In this document: in pieces, positions 47,531 through 59,853 of the stretch | How positions within the stretch are numbered: position 1 is the stretch's first letter | Layout of the letters: each line of letters opens with the position of its first letter | Assembly: GCA_036345935.2 (NCBI GenBank) | Contig: JADWOT020000314.1 | Span: forward strand, 59,375-123,374 | DNA from: Taenia hydatigena | Lineage: Eukaryota; Platyhelminthes; Cestoda; Cyclophyllidea; Taeniidae | Reading direction: 5' to 3' | DNA length: 64,000 bases | Notes under the pieces: generated by a model | Told to the model about the DNA's origin: nothing | The model's input: the letters and a program-made list of their open reading frames with translations, nothing else | Databases searched by the model: none | Made by a program: the position numbers and the translations under genes

Positions 47531-50500
47531 AGAGAGTGAAGCGTGGGAATTTGATTTATTGCAACATTCTTAGAAGTTACTTTGAACTCATCATAGGATC
47601 CATCTTGGTTCACATAACTTGACCAAGCACATCAGCCTACCTGTCACCAGTTTTGGCAAAGTAATGAGAGAAGTTTCATATAATTTATAAACTCTGCTTT
47701 TACGGCATTCATTAGCTTTGTCCTAATTCGTCAATCTCCTGATTCTACAGTAACAAATTTTATCATAGGATCAATGTATGTTTACCTGTCGCGGCCACAA
47801 GGAAAAATGGGCGGGATTTCAAAGTAAACTGGGAAGCTAGGCAGACTAGTCTTATCGTGCATGCTTCACGTAATGCGAGCATGGCTATTCTAGGTTGGCT
47901 GTAGAATTAGATGTCGTTGTTTTACGAGGGTAAGCCGATCATTTGGCTGCTTTTCACCAAGTCGTGTAAAATTAGGCAAACAAGGCTTGGATGGAGTCGT
48001 CAGGTAGTCTGGATTTCTCCACGTCGCCACTTCAGTGGGACGAAAGAAATGAGGAGATGATCATCCAACGCCTTAAGTTTGCACAAAATTTGCCTTATCA
48101 CCTGCCTGAAACAGGAAGTCTGTGACAAGCAGACTATGATGATGATGTTGAGATGCATTCTGAATGTAGAACGATTGGCTACGAGACCGAAAATTACCAG
48201 GGACCTAAAGATGCTCCATAAGTAACCGGTAACAATAATTTATACTGTGAGTACTAAAGGGCTCGATCCGGGCGTATGTTATGAGGGCAAAGCTGTTGGT
48301 TGAAGAAGAAGGAGGACATTAAGCCATCATGCATCTAGTGAGTTTGCATCCGCAACTCATTACCCTTAGCATAGGAGCCAAAAAGATGCTCTATTTTCAA
48401 ACTTTGCGTCAGTACTACCACCTACGGTATATGCTGGACATGTGAATTGACATCCTCGATGTTGTTCACTGCAAAGCGTAGCTGTAAGTCCGGTTAGCTA
48501 TGAAGCGCTCTTACTTTTGTTTTGAATATCCATGTAAGTATTTCTACGTAGTCACATGCTTGACTTTGGATTAGTAGTTACCATATTACAAAGGTCTGCC
48601 TCTTGAAACCGCCTCAATTTCTATTAACTGATGCTCAAATTCCATTCAAAACAATTCACCTTTACTTGATGCACTAAAGTAGAATTAACACTGGAGGACG
48701 TGTATGATTGGCTGAGACGTTAGCTTCCACAGGAACTCATCAATAGGCCATTCCGCATTGATGTGAGGAAAATGATAATTGGCAAAAGCGTTGTCAAGGC
48801 GAATGCAAACCTCCATTTGTAGCGTAGGCTGTAAATGCTGCTGCGTACTGACTAAATCACAAACGATGGCAATTCTTATGCCTAATAAACAGCAAATTTT
48901 ACTAGTGATTTGTGTTTTGCATCAAAAAGTGCTTTCTTTGGTAATGTTGAGATGCCCATTGCTATGCACTCGACCAAGTGTGACACGCAGTTAACGGGAT
49001 AGAAAGGATTCCTTGACAAAGAACCGAATTACAACATCGAGGCTTTTCAATGGTTTCGCTCTAACGTGTGAGGTGAGTTAGTATTGTGTACCCAAAGCTG
49101 TTAACTGTGGTAGATAAGATGATGCCTTGGGAGAAACTTGAAAGAACGCTGCGACGAAAACAAAATCGCACCACTGACTATCTGTTTCAGTCACCAATTT
49201 CAACCTTTGTGTAATAAAGCTCAATAAGGCGTGGTTGGAGGAAAGTACGAGAATTCAAACTGGGTTTATCCCAGTCGGATGCCAACTTTTTTTCCAAGTC
49301 AACAAGCTCACAAAATGGCAGGCCTAGATAAAACGGATTGAACTCTGTATCAAGTGAATCCCGCCAAATTTATGCAAAACGCTCAAGAAAAACTTCAACA
49401 AATGGATGCTCATGAGCCAATGGAAGAATGGGGCATTTACCAGTTGAGGTATTTTATGCAGTCTAATGTGCTTAGGATTGCACGTCAATTAACTTTTATC
49501 CATCTTTACTATAATTGTTCAATTTGCCTCAAAACCGCTTTTTTCGTGAATATATGAATGCTTCTTACTACATGCTTGATCAATTGTGACAAATAGCTAC
49601 CGAGAAGAAATGAATTCTATAGCAATCACATTTTATAATCGGATTTTTCCCAACGTTTTTTTCTTTTATGAATGACAAGGGAGCTGTTGGGCTATAACGA
49701 AGGCTCTGAAGTGTGTTGAATCACATGCTGGGGTAAAATGAACTTTAAAGGATGCTGCAACGAACACACTATCACAACACCGGCATTCTGTATTAGTCAT
49801 CGGTCCCGAAATTTGTGAAAAAAAATCTCGTAAGAATTGAGTAGTGGGATACACACGAGTGTACAATCGTGATAGGAAATGAATGCGTTGTCAGTTGTGG
49901 AGAGTAGAGAAATACAGCCTTGAGGAGTAACAATTTGATCAATAATGGAAGGGAATAACATTACATCCATCAAAACGTTTGCAGACCAGTGCAAGATCTA
50001 GTGTGTTAAAGTTTCCAAGTAAGAAAGTGTTTTCTGCAAAATACATACTTGTATTTATATAATACGAGCAACTGGGAACGCGAGCATTTCACAATTTTTT
50101 AACAAGAGTTGTGGAGAAAATTACGCTCTACATTAGTTAATGGTAGAAAATAACGAATTAGGTGCCAAAAGTAATAAAACAGAGGGACCTTTCCAAATTA
50201 TCAATGGAGAGATCTTAATGCAAACATACTTCTCAACGGATTGCCCTGTGGGCTTAAATGGATCACATGACACAATCAAACTCTCTTCAAAGAGTGCCAG
50301 GGTAGAACAAGGACAAAATCTCGCCTGCATCAGCTCACGTGTATTATCCTAGCATAGTCACACTTAGGCTGATTTGCCAAACCTGTTTGGGTTATGTTCA
50401 CAGGGTCTGGTATTGGTTGTTAGGTTCCCACTTCTTTCTCCATAACAGCGGCATGTTTTCTAAGGCACAACAAAACAAAGGGACAACATGATTGGTGATA

Positions 50501-51020
50501 CAGGACAAAGGTATGTTCCGTTGAATTTGTTTTATTTAACGCAGCAAAATTAATTGCGAATTTCATGTTCTTAACTTTAGAATAGGAGATGCTGCTGCAC
50601 GGTGATGATGTCCAGATCAGATAGAGCAAGAATCTTTCGGTTTATTTTAGTTTAATGAACTGCCTCTGTATCTTCTCAAGGAATATATGCCTTTTGTAAA
50701 GACGCACAACAAACTCAAATTTTTACCACATCTCTCTTGATTGATGTTTGTCAAAGAGGAGGCAACACATGGCATGAGTGGGGTGGGTTCTAACACCTTC
50801 ATTGATTTGCACATTACAAAATAATGTGAACTACTTTAGCTTTTATTAAATCACTCGAAATTTAGGCTGGACTGGGTGACTGGATCATAATTGAGGATGC
50901 CTGGCTTGGTCAGAGAAGTCGGTTGCCTAGACGACGAAATACACTTTCTAGATGACGCCGATTACTAAGGCTGTCTTAGACAAAATAGCCAACTGCAAAG
51001 TAACACCAACGCCAACCCAA
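47531..51020. other. Largely non-coding stretch with R5 repeats
   Basis: Short frames only. Two minus-oriented R5 copies lie at about 49.08-49.21 and 49.67-50.01 kb. A 70-codon frame at 50140-50352 has ordinary amino-acid composition but no recognised motif. Confidence 0.4.
49670..50010 (-). repeat. R5 interspersed repeat, minus copy
   Basis: Its reverse complement aligns with 53.38-53.69 kb: gatcttgcactggtctgcaa against gatcttgcaccggtcttcaa, and agcatgtgattcaacacact against atcatatgattcaacatagt. Shorter matches to the same core occur at 45.90-46.06, 49.1 (minus), 54.13-54.30 and 58.70-58.86 kb. Confidence 0.7.
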
Positions 51021-51024
51021 GTTT

Positions 51025-51255
51025 ATGGCTCCAAATTGCGCTGCATACTACTACTTAAAGCACCTCAATGATAACAAGCTTGAGAAACGTAGGCGAAATC
51101 ACTCACGCCATTCACCACGAGATGTGAGTGGTGTACGCAACCGAAATGAAAACGAAGATGTCTCACAGACCTACCTGAATGTTGGTCGTTCCTATAAAAA
51201 ACACTACGAGTTGAGAGCAAGCTTTGACAATATTAAACAGGGTTCTTCAAGCTAG
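51025..51255 (+). CDS. Unrecognised 76-codon open frame, basic and polar
   Basis: Begins with ATG and reads a charged, low-hydrophobicity peptide (KLEKRRRNHSRHS, then QTYLNVGRSYKK). It sits about 370 bp upstream of the FnIII pseudogene on the same strand. No domain recognised and no splice partner established. Confidence 0.2.
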   Translation: MAPNCAAYYYLKHLNDNKLEKRRRNHSRHSPRDVSGVRNRNENEDVSQTYLNVGRSYKKHYELRASFDNIKQGSSS

Positions 51256-51628
51256 CCACTCATCAAATATTATTGGCCACCGTATGGGCTGTAGGAAGCG
51301 ATGAAGTGGGTGGTATGTTGAATTCTCTTATTTGACTCGGATGAGCACGAATAAGCGTTTGACGAGAGTTCACTTTCCTCATTAGTTTGGTGTCCTCATG
51401 CGTCATTTTAAGAAACAGTACAGACATTTTCACGCAATTTGCGGCCCCAAAACCACCTTGTGTTCATTTCTTTTTAGCATTACAACCTATGTAAGAGGTT
51501 GATCTTCCTAACATACAATATCCACGAATGTGTGATGCCTACATAAGGTTGCGTGCCGAGAACAGCGGCTACTAATTATAAACTCAGGTGGCTTACACTG
51601 GTTACGTTCAGCCAAGATAAGTCTTAGA

Positions 51629-52537
51629 ATGCTCCTTCTTACTACAGTTACCGTCGTGATGTTAGGTGCAAACATTCCGCATTTTCGTTAAGGGATGAAA
51701 TCTGCTGCTTAGGCATGCTTGCCTAACAACGATTTTTCCCCGCCACAGCGCCAAGACGTCTACATTAACTCCCTCTTCATCGAACTAAGTTGGGATGTTG
51801 AAGAATTGGATAAACACTGTGCAGATGTAATAGACTGCCTGAAGTGAGATTTGCCTGCTTCTACTTCATGACAACTTTACATCGACCTCAAAGAGGACCA
51901 TCACTTAGTGGACTGAGACCTAATTCGATCTACAATGTGGCTGTGGAAGGAGTGCGCGTTTTAGACCTCGTCGTTGACTGCACCAAATCCATTACAACAC
52001 CACCCAATGGTAAGCTTGGATGCGCGGTTTTAATGCACAACCTCTAGTTTGATTCCTCAGTACACGTAAATTTTAGTGCTCTCTCAGCTACCAATTATTT
52101 TTGCTTCGCAAGTCATGGTTGCACTATACACACATATAATGCAATAACGACGGATGGAAGCTGCTACAATCAGCGAATCTACCACAAACGCCATGTAAGT
52201 CTGTGCAAATACTTTAAGAAGTAATGTTGGAGGATTATCCCAATTCATAATATGCGGTGATTGGAACAATTATATTCCATTGCAGACCACTTAGATGCGC
52301 GATATGCGCTTGCCGTCATTCGTTTGTCTCCTCCTAACAATGATGCTAACTCTCATCCTTGATACATTCCGAACAGCAAGCATAAGCAATGTTTTGCTTC
52401 CGCAATCCTTCAAATGGGGTGAAGAGGAGCCCGACAGCATTAAGATTGGTTGGAATGTTACAGCCCTGGGCAAAGACTACGCAGCTGTAATTACTCTAGC
52501 TGCACTAGGAGTTTCCATCTTTTCTACGCCAGGGTGA
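51629..52537 (+). pseudogene. Fibronectin-III secreted antigen-like gene, broken (EG95/45W type)
   Basis: A short hydrophobic start (MLLLTTVTVVMLG, 51629 onward) resembles a signal-peptide exon. After an ACAG acceptor (exon from 51749), a frame reads FIELSWDVEELDK and stops at TGA 51845. The rest of the same FnIII domain continues one frame over: SGLRPNSIYNVAVEGV, ending ITTPPNG at a GTAAGC donor (52010). A second candidate exon from 52377 (phase-compatible) begins another FnIII module, DSIKIGWNVTALGKDYAAV, then stops after 53 codons. FnIII modules encoded by single exons after a signal exon fit the taeniid oncosphere antigen family. The frameshift, truncated second domain and poor phase match of the signal exon indicate a pseudogene. 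Other extracellular FnIII proteins remain possible. Confidence 0.6.
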
Positions 52538-52539
52538 AC

Positions 52540-55500
52540 CTTTAACAAAACATTTTCATAAGCTTGTGCGTATAATCGTGATGTACATACCAAAAGTTAA
52601 TTTCATTATGCCACTTTCTACATGAAAGCAACTAACTTTACTGGCAGAGTGAAGCGTCCTGATTGTAAACCAATATTTAAGCCTGCATATAATTTTTGAT
52701 AAATTACTAGAGGAAAAAGTGTTCACATAATTTTACTTAATTCAAAACAAATTTTGCGCTCAATTCTGCTTAAAGCAGGTCATATGTTGCCTCCTCTTTT
52801 AGACAAGCATAAATCAGCACATGAATTGTAAATATTTGAGATTGTAATACGCCCTTCTAAATGCATACTCTACTTACAATTAAGCCAAGACGTTCGGGCT
52901 CAAAGAATGATATGCGTGTCATAGTTTAGCCTCAGCGGCTACTCTTCTGAAGGCAAAGACATGATCCTTACCAGCATACATTTTCTCTCTGCTGCTGCTT
53001 TATTTAGTCCTTCCACAGAAAGTCCAGATTAATTCGGTGAATAAAAAAGCTTTTAACGTTTGACTTAAGATTGTGCGCATCCAGCCTATGAAGGCTGAAA
53101 ACTCTGCCTTAATGCATTATACAGAACAATGCGCGTGGGCTTATGCAGGTGGGATTTTTGTTCTACTGCGACATACTTTGAAGCAACTTTAAAACTGTGT
53201 ATGATCCTTTGCAGCTTTCTGCCCGTTGACAATTTAAAAATATCTACTTGTGCTCAACGTCTTGCACCATGTTGGCAATCTTTCATCATTAGTCATGCAC
53301 AGTATGCTTAATTCTCGCAATGTATTAAAAATTCTTCAAACCTTTACTTCCCCAGTTGTTAACTTTGTGTTAATGCCAACAACTTTTTCGTGAAATCAGA
53401 TCTTGCACCGGTCTTCAAACGTTTTGATAGATGCACATTTGTGTCTTGCTATTCTTGGTTGAGTCGTTACTCCACTGTGTTGCATTTGGCATTCGATTCC
53501 TATCATCTGCTTATTCCTACGATCTTGCGATTTGTTCCCACTAGTACAGATTGTCGGTGATGCAAGTTTGTTTACGCTTTAACATCCTTTGAAGTTCTTT
53601 TTGTCCCATCATATGATTCAACATAGTTCAGAGTATTCGGCATGCCAAAACAGCTCTCTTGTCATTCGTTAATGCAAAAACATTAAAGAAAACACGATCT
53701 AAAAGCGTAAATGTTTCCCAAAATCATTACCATTTCGTAAATAATGCATCGCATTTAGCCAAGTGTATAGGAGAGAGTACCTCGCATCAACGAAAGAATT
53801 GGTCTTGAAGTAAAAAAGATTATAATAAAAAAAAACAATTTTTAGTAACAACGAATAGAACATTAGATCATGTGTGAAATAAAATAGTCAGTAAATGGCC
53901 CATAGCATGGTTGGCATCCGAGCACTCCTTCCTCGGCATCCTCATTTTCGTTCTGTATAGCATTGGTGGAACTAGGCTGGTACAGCGTTCAGTCCCTTTC
54001 ATCCGGGCCCGCTGCTTTGTGAGCTTGTTGACATGAAGCTAAGACTTTGAACAATAAAGAAGAATCCGACGGCGTTAAATCGAACTCAGACTTATGTTTA
54101 TTCCACTAATCAAGCCCTGTTGAGTTTTATTCCAAAAATGTTGAAACTGATGGATGAACCAGGCAGTTGGTGATGTGCTTTTGCTTCCATCACAGCATTC
54201 TTTGAAGTTTCTTTCAACCCGTCTTTTGATCCATCACCGTTTGCAGCTCCGGGTTCACAACATTAGCTCTCCTGTCACTCATTAGAGCAAAAACATTGCG
54301 ATAGACTCGAAGTTTTAACGGTGATCTTTTGTAAGATAACTTCAAAGATTTCGGCTACATATGGATCGAAGTGGTTCTCAAAGTTGGGATTCAAGTCCTG
54401 ATAATGGCAAGTGGAAATGGTGATGCATATGACAAGCAGACAAGACACGCTGAAACTAGAATCAAATGGTTCAATGTGTTGAGAAACCATTAAATTGTTA
54501 CTTTCTCCGTTCCATCACAGTGAAATAGTTTACTTTCACCAATGAATGTGATTGTCCAACACACTCTATCCTCTAAACATCCAGATCATCGTCCTTTCAA
54601 CATCTGCGCCACGGACATTTCGTCCCTGAACGGATGCAATGACTAGTGATGTCAAGTCCATATTCGGTGGTGTATACGCATGCATTTTGAAGAAAGGCAC
54701 CTCACAATCCTCAGAAGGTAGTCACAGGCTAGTGTGACTGTTTCTCCGTTTTCTTATTTTATTCTATTCCTTTACAGTACTTTGCAATGCGTTCCAGAAC
54801 ACTTGCGCAGTAACAATGCGAGTGGATTGTTCTCCTGAGGACATACTTAGCGCTCCTATTCAAGTCTTCCTAAGAGACGTTTGGAGAGAATCAGTAACGA
54901 CAAACAAGGAAAGAAAACCCAATTAGGCGTAAATTGCTCTTAAAAAGAACAATTTTGTCGTCATGGAATCCTGGACAAGTGCTAATGTATGTAGTTCACC
55001 ATGCTGGCCTGCCCCTTAACGTCGTATTGGAAAAACAGGACCAGAAGCGCAAGCGATCGTATTTAACTAGCGTTAGTGATGTGACATAACGATCAATTTT
55101 AATAATTATCTTGACCTGGAAATCAGTGTGGCAATTAGCAGTAGAAGGTGTAGTGCTTTTTAATTAAACAACTCCGTTTTAATGCTATTCGACTTGCATC
55201 TTAATCAAAAGCACACCGTTTGCTTTGCTAATTAAGCTGAGATATACTCCGATGTTGGTTGTGTCAAAAGTAGTCTTAAAACCAAAATTGGTGCCAATCT
55301 CACCTAAAAATCTGGGCACCAAATATCCACAGATGCAAGACTATGGCTATAGCTTTGAGTTCTAACACAGTTAGGCCGCACTTCATTCCTGTTTGAGTAG
55401 CTGTGGTGTTGATAAAAAGGCGGTATTACATCAAGTTGGGTAATAATTGCGATTGCCACTGTTACTGGATGCTGCCATTCTGTGACTAGGGAAGATCAAA

Positions 55501-55700
55501 GGTGTGCCAGCGTGGCAAATCTCGTGATCATGCCTTATGACATACATAGCTGAGTCTGAATATGTAGCGGCAGACGTTCATTCACAGTTATGACAAGCTA
55601 GGTCCTAATGAGCACATTCGTCTGCTTGTGCGAAGTTAAAAAACGCGGATTATTTTCTTTAGGAAAAGCTAAGCATTCACTAGCGTGGGTCAAACACTAC
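52540..55700. other. Non-coding stretch with R5 repeats
   Basis: No gene recognised. R5 copies lie at about 53.38-53.70 and 54.13-54.30 kb, both plus. Remaining frames are short and featureless. Confidence 0.4.
53380..53700 (+). repeat. R5 interspersed repeat, plus copy
   Basis: Counterpart of the inverted copy at 49.67-50.01 kb. Its 3' part (ctttgaagttctttttgtcc) matches the core shared by all R5 copies, including catcacagcattctttgaag at 54.19 kb. Confidence 0.7.
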
Positions 55701-55925
55701 CTAATGGGAAATAAAAAAGGACGAGAATTTAAGCGAAAAACAAGCTTTTATTAAATGCCTTAGAACGGATTCACAAGTCGGAGATGTAACGACGTTATAA
55801 GCATTGAATTTAGCCCGGCGACTGCTGGTTAGGTCCTCAAAGCGTATCACGACTTCTCTAACTGCATTCAGTGAGGAAACACTTAAAGCCGTGAGTTGAT
55901 GTTCAACTAAAACCCACAACTGCAA
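55701..55925 (-). CDS. Unrecognised 74-codon frame downstream of the MARCH gene
   Basis: Minus frame preceded by a ttgcag acceptor-like site, reading LNAVREVVIRFEDLTSSRR. It lies about 200 bp beyond the MARCH stop codon on the same strand. It might be an exon of another gene or part of an untranslated tail; an AATAAA falls in it at 55747-55752. Function unknown. Confidence 0.2.
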   Translation of the reverse strand: MQLWVLVEHQLTALSVSSLNAVREVVIRFEDLTSSRRAKFNAYNVVTSPTCESVLRHLIKACFSLKFSSFFISH

Positions 55926-56117
55926 ATGCTTTACCCCTCTTGTCTGCTTCGTATGAAGCCCAAATCACATTCTTTCTAGGCATTCCATATAATATTAAAA
56001 ACAATTACTTTGCATAGTGGTTTCACAGACGATTAGTTGTAAAATGAGTGGAAAAGCACTCTCCAAACATATCAGGAGGCTAGAAAACGTCCGGCTGAAC
56101 GTAACCTCTGCCCAATC

Positions 56118-56904
56118 TCAAGCCCTCGCAGTTCGACGCGACCTCGCGATTCTCCTTTTGGAAGGTTCTTGCACTACGTAGACGTATTTTGCTCTACACA
56201 AGGCCTTTGCGAATCTGCACCGGACTGAAATCCAAAAGACTGAAGCCTTGACAAAGCTGTAAATAATGAGGCCAATTAATCCAGGAAGAAAAGTGAGCAC
56301 AAAAGTCCTGAGGGAGCATTGGTGAAGACAGCAATACTCGACCTAATCAACCATCTTATGAGGAGCAGCGCGAAGGTTTCAAAGGCGTAGAAATTCCACT
56401 GGAAGGAAAAATTACCATTAGTCACCTTCTACGAAAACGGCCCGATCGTGTAGATTGCGCTAATGGTGCATAAGTGCATGGCGGATGGTTTTCATCAAAA
56501 CAGAAGGACGTATGACCATTGGCTACTCTGTAAAAAATTGTTTGAAACATACATTTACAGATGGAAGAGTGCGCTGTCTAATATGCATGCTCAAGGCACC
56601 CGCTTACTTTCCGGAGCCATATTTCTTCATTCTGCCTGGCCTGTCTGCGCACGCTATACCTGAAATAGCACAGCTCACATTTCCTCGACCGACTGACTTC
56701 AGCCCAGTGTTGAATACACCACTGATGGACATATTTCATGCTTCCGTCACACAGGCACGGCGCAATTAACTGTCCACGAGACTCCGAATCCCGATCATTC
56801 GTAGTTTTACCTGGTTCATAGCATATTCGACAAAAAGGAGCAGCATAAGCGGAAATGTCGTGCGGATATCCAATTCTTTGCATGTTTTTAGTTCTGCGCG
56901 ACAT
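56118..56904 (-). CDS. MARCH-type RING-CH membrane E3 ubiquitin ligase, three exons
   Basis: Exons 56608-56904, 56343-56398 and 56118-56307 join in frame at GT-AG sites to give 180 aa. The RING-CH (C4HC3) zinc ligands are C25, C28, C50, C52, H60, C63, C76 and C79, within FCRICYEPG, CLCDGSMKYVHQWCIQHW and KCELCYF. A hydrophobic region follows: residues 101-124 form a weak first helix and 125-146 (PGLIGLIIYSFVKASVFWIS) a clear second helix. The tail is basic (KRRIARSRR). MARCH enzymes sit in endosomal or plasma membranes and ubiquitinate membrane proteins for removal. Intron 2 is only 35 nt (56308-56342), and skipping it would leave the frame out of phase. Start at 56904 chosen as the first ATG after the stretch resembling no known domain; ATG at 56883 is an alternative. 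Shorter than vertebrate relatives, but all key residues are present. Confidence 0.85.
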
Positions 56905-57061
56905 TAGGTAGATAGACGAGAAGAGGTGATAAAATAGGTGGAGAAAAATGACTGAGGCGTGTCGTCGACTGCAACGGAACCTCGAATGAAGCAACGCACG
57001 ATATGCTGAACTGATCACCCACAAATCAGTTGAATCCTGTTAATCACTTTTCTTCCTCAAA

Positions 57062-59632
57062 GCCATAGTTTGAAAAATCGTGTGGAAAACTCGACATGTA
57101 CATAAGTTAAAAGCATTTGTTGTGCAGTAGAATTTTTAAACAAAGGTCCCAACACGCAAATAAGGATGCTTATTTAGCTTAATTTATTTGACATTGTCCA
57201 GCACACGCCTGACAAATACATGCGTTGAGCTAAGTCTAGAGGATGCGAGGCTTACGCAAGCCCGATTCGAGACCAGTGCTCGGACTTTTTATAACAGAGA
57301 GCATGAATAGACAATCTGTATACTCATATAGGAAAGGCTTGTGTAAGAACCGAAAATTTGAAGACATTGGCACTTGGTGGTGCAGGAAATCGCAAAATCC
57401 TCAGGCAACAGGGCGACTCTTGCTTTGAAGATGTTTATGCTATTGCCGCTGTTTACCGTGGCATTGACTACACGTGTCTAACACTACGCTAACAGTGTAG
57501 GAACAGCCGCTAATTATTTGTCCATCCATTTCCCATTTCGTGCCTCCTGGAATAAGCCTTTTATTGGTAGCGATTCATTTGTGTTTTCAACCGTGAATGC
57601 TTGGTCAAATTGCAAATCCGGGTTGTGTGTTTATAGGAACATTATCACAAAAAATGGCCCAAAATTAGCAATTCAAGATATCCAACAGCAGACGCAAGCT
57701 ATGCTTTGGCTCATTATGTGCCTGAGCGTAACACTGAATCCCCCGAACCATGCATGCTAAATGCTTGAATGGAGTAAAAATGAACTATAACATTAGCCCT
57801 AACGAATGGTGGTCCTGCTTTCAAGCATATATTTTGGGCAAATGTCACCAAGTTTAGTTAACTAAAGGAGGTATTATAGGCCAATATTACCAAAAAGTGC
57901 TTAAAATAAACTCAGGGAAGAGGAACTGATAACAAGGTGAAATAGGTTATTTTGTGGGACTTGTAAAAAGGCATAAAACTTGGTTATGAAGAGTTAATAA
58001 AGGTGTTTAGGCATTGCCGTTTTGAGCATAACCTAGTGTGTAATCGTAAGTTTTTTTCCAATTTTGAAGGCAAAAGACAAAATGGTGTTAAAGTACGGCA
58101 CAGTTTGAGATGTCCCGCTATTGAGCTAATGTTGGGACGGAAGAGGGTTGACGGCGGCTACCTCTGACCTGGAGCCTAACCAGAGTCCAGTTGCAGGACT
58201 CCTTACGATGTATGGTTAGTCTTTTTCATACGAAAGGTGAGTTCTGGTGGTCTAATGGATTAGAGGTGGTTTCCGGAACCGGAACTTGTAGGTTAAAGTT
58301 CTGCTTAGGATGAGCTTCTTTTGGTGCAGTCATCCATGGACTCTGGAGATGGACGTTGAGTCGTCAGCGATCCTCCAAATTTATGCTCTTATCTTGTCGG
58401 TGCAAGGCAAAAAATAGGAAAAAAGAGAAGTAACAGATGAATGCTTTACATATTGCCTTTACTATATAAATGCAAGTGATAGTTGCACTGATTCTTTAAC
58501 ACAACACTTCTTGGTTCGCTCCTCGAAGGTTTCAGTAGGCAACATATTATATCTTACTATTCTTGGACTAACTGCCACCTTCATGCACTTTATTTTCTGC
58601 AGCCCAGAATCAACAAAACAATCATTTTGCATGAAGTACTTATCCCTGGGAATTTTATTCATCCATATCCCTTAAATCTAGCCCAGTTAAGCTCCTTCTT
58701 GCAGAAGTTAAAATCATCTACTTGAACGGGTAGACAGCAGCGTGAAGCTGTTTTCATCGTAATATTCTTAGAAGTTTCTTCCAACCGACATATGAATCAT
58801 CACAGTTCGGAGCTGTGAGTACACAAAACAGCTACCCTGTTACTTGTAGAGCAAAAAAGCTGAAAAACTTAGTGTATAAGCGTGAAACTCTCAAAGAATG
58901 CTATCTAGCTCGTTAATCAGGTGTTATGCTGGAACAAGCGTGTTGTAATTGGCATCCATATGTTCACAGAATAAACGGTTTTGATGCAAAACACAAGATT
59001 ATAATAAGGAGACAAAAAATTAATTAATCCACAACGTTATAGGCATTAGGCTGCGCATAGAACAGCGCGGCATGAGCAGCCTTTTGTTGAAAATTTCCTT
59101 GTGTATTTTACAATTATTTGGCTCCATTTAGACGATAAAGCATTCAGTCTCCTTCAGTCATGCCTGGACATTTACAAGCCTGTAGAACTGCACTTAAGAC
59201 TCCAGAAAAGAACTACCAATCCAGCTTCGTGATGTTGCATGAGCCAGGTGACCAATCGCTTTTGCCAAACAGAAAATTACACTGCTAGGCAAGGCCACGT
59301 ACAGTAATGGATTTGTTTTTCATCGCCTTCGGTTAGTCCACACACCATCCATATCCACATCATACGAATTTGGCCCAAACAATTAGGACTATTCCGCCAT
59401 TGTAGTGAGTGCTACCTTCTCTTAATGCCTGACTGGTCGCATTATCATAAACTCATCGAGCCAGATCAACGCACCAGAAATAGTGCGAACATGATTTTGT
59501 TGTTCTACAGTGGAATTATTTGGAGTTACTATGAGGTTATTTAATAATCCATTGCAGTTCAGTCTGTACTCGCCTGAGTTCAAGCATTAAAATGCTTTGC
59601 CATGCTAAATTTAATCCCCGGCCTTCATGGCA
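57062..59632 (+). repeat. Duplication D, copy 2 (2.57 kb)
   Basis: Direct copy of 44312-46837. It begins about 160 bp upstream of the MARCH start codon, so it abuts that gene's promoter region. It contains about 40 bp (near 57.66 kb) not present in copy 1. Confidence 0.9.
58241..58311 (+). tRNA. tRNA-Arg(CCG)-like sequence, degenerate, copy 2
   Basis: Seven acceptor pairs form between 58241-58247 and 58305-58311, four of them G-T wobbles. The anticodon loop TTCCGGA places CCG at 58273-58275; four of five anticodon-stem pairs and all five T-stem pairs form with wobbles. The D-arm region GGTCTAATGGATTAGA resembles tRNA-Arg. TTTT follows at 58319-58322. The B-box GGTTAAAGTTC has three departures from consensus. 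Probably a tRNA relic carried along by the segmental duplication. Confidence 0.45.
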
Positions 59633-59853
59633 GTTCTCATACACTGCCCTTGTTATTTATTTAACTCTCAGTCTCGCTGCATGAGCTGGTCGCAGTCTCT
59701 TCTGTTTGCCTAATATGTTCGTTTTACCCAAGCATTATGTCTTTGTTAGTCTTGACTTCAAGGGATTCATTAAAGATAACCTACTTTCCTTATTATCCCC
59801 ACTTTATTATACGAACGATTCGTCGGTCTTATGTGGTCTAGTAAGGCGGAATC

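Noticed and set aside
56426..56527. Alternative middle exon for the MARCH gene using donor at 56659 and acceptor at 56528
   Set aside because: It gives no family resemblance and then joins the next exon out of phase, reaching a stop before the membrane helix. The donor after 56608 joins cleanly.
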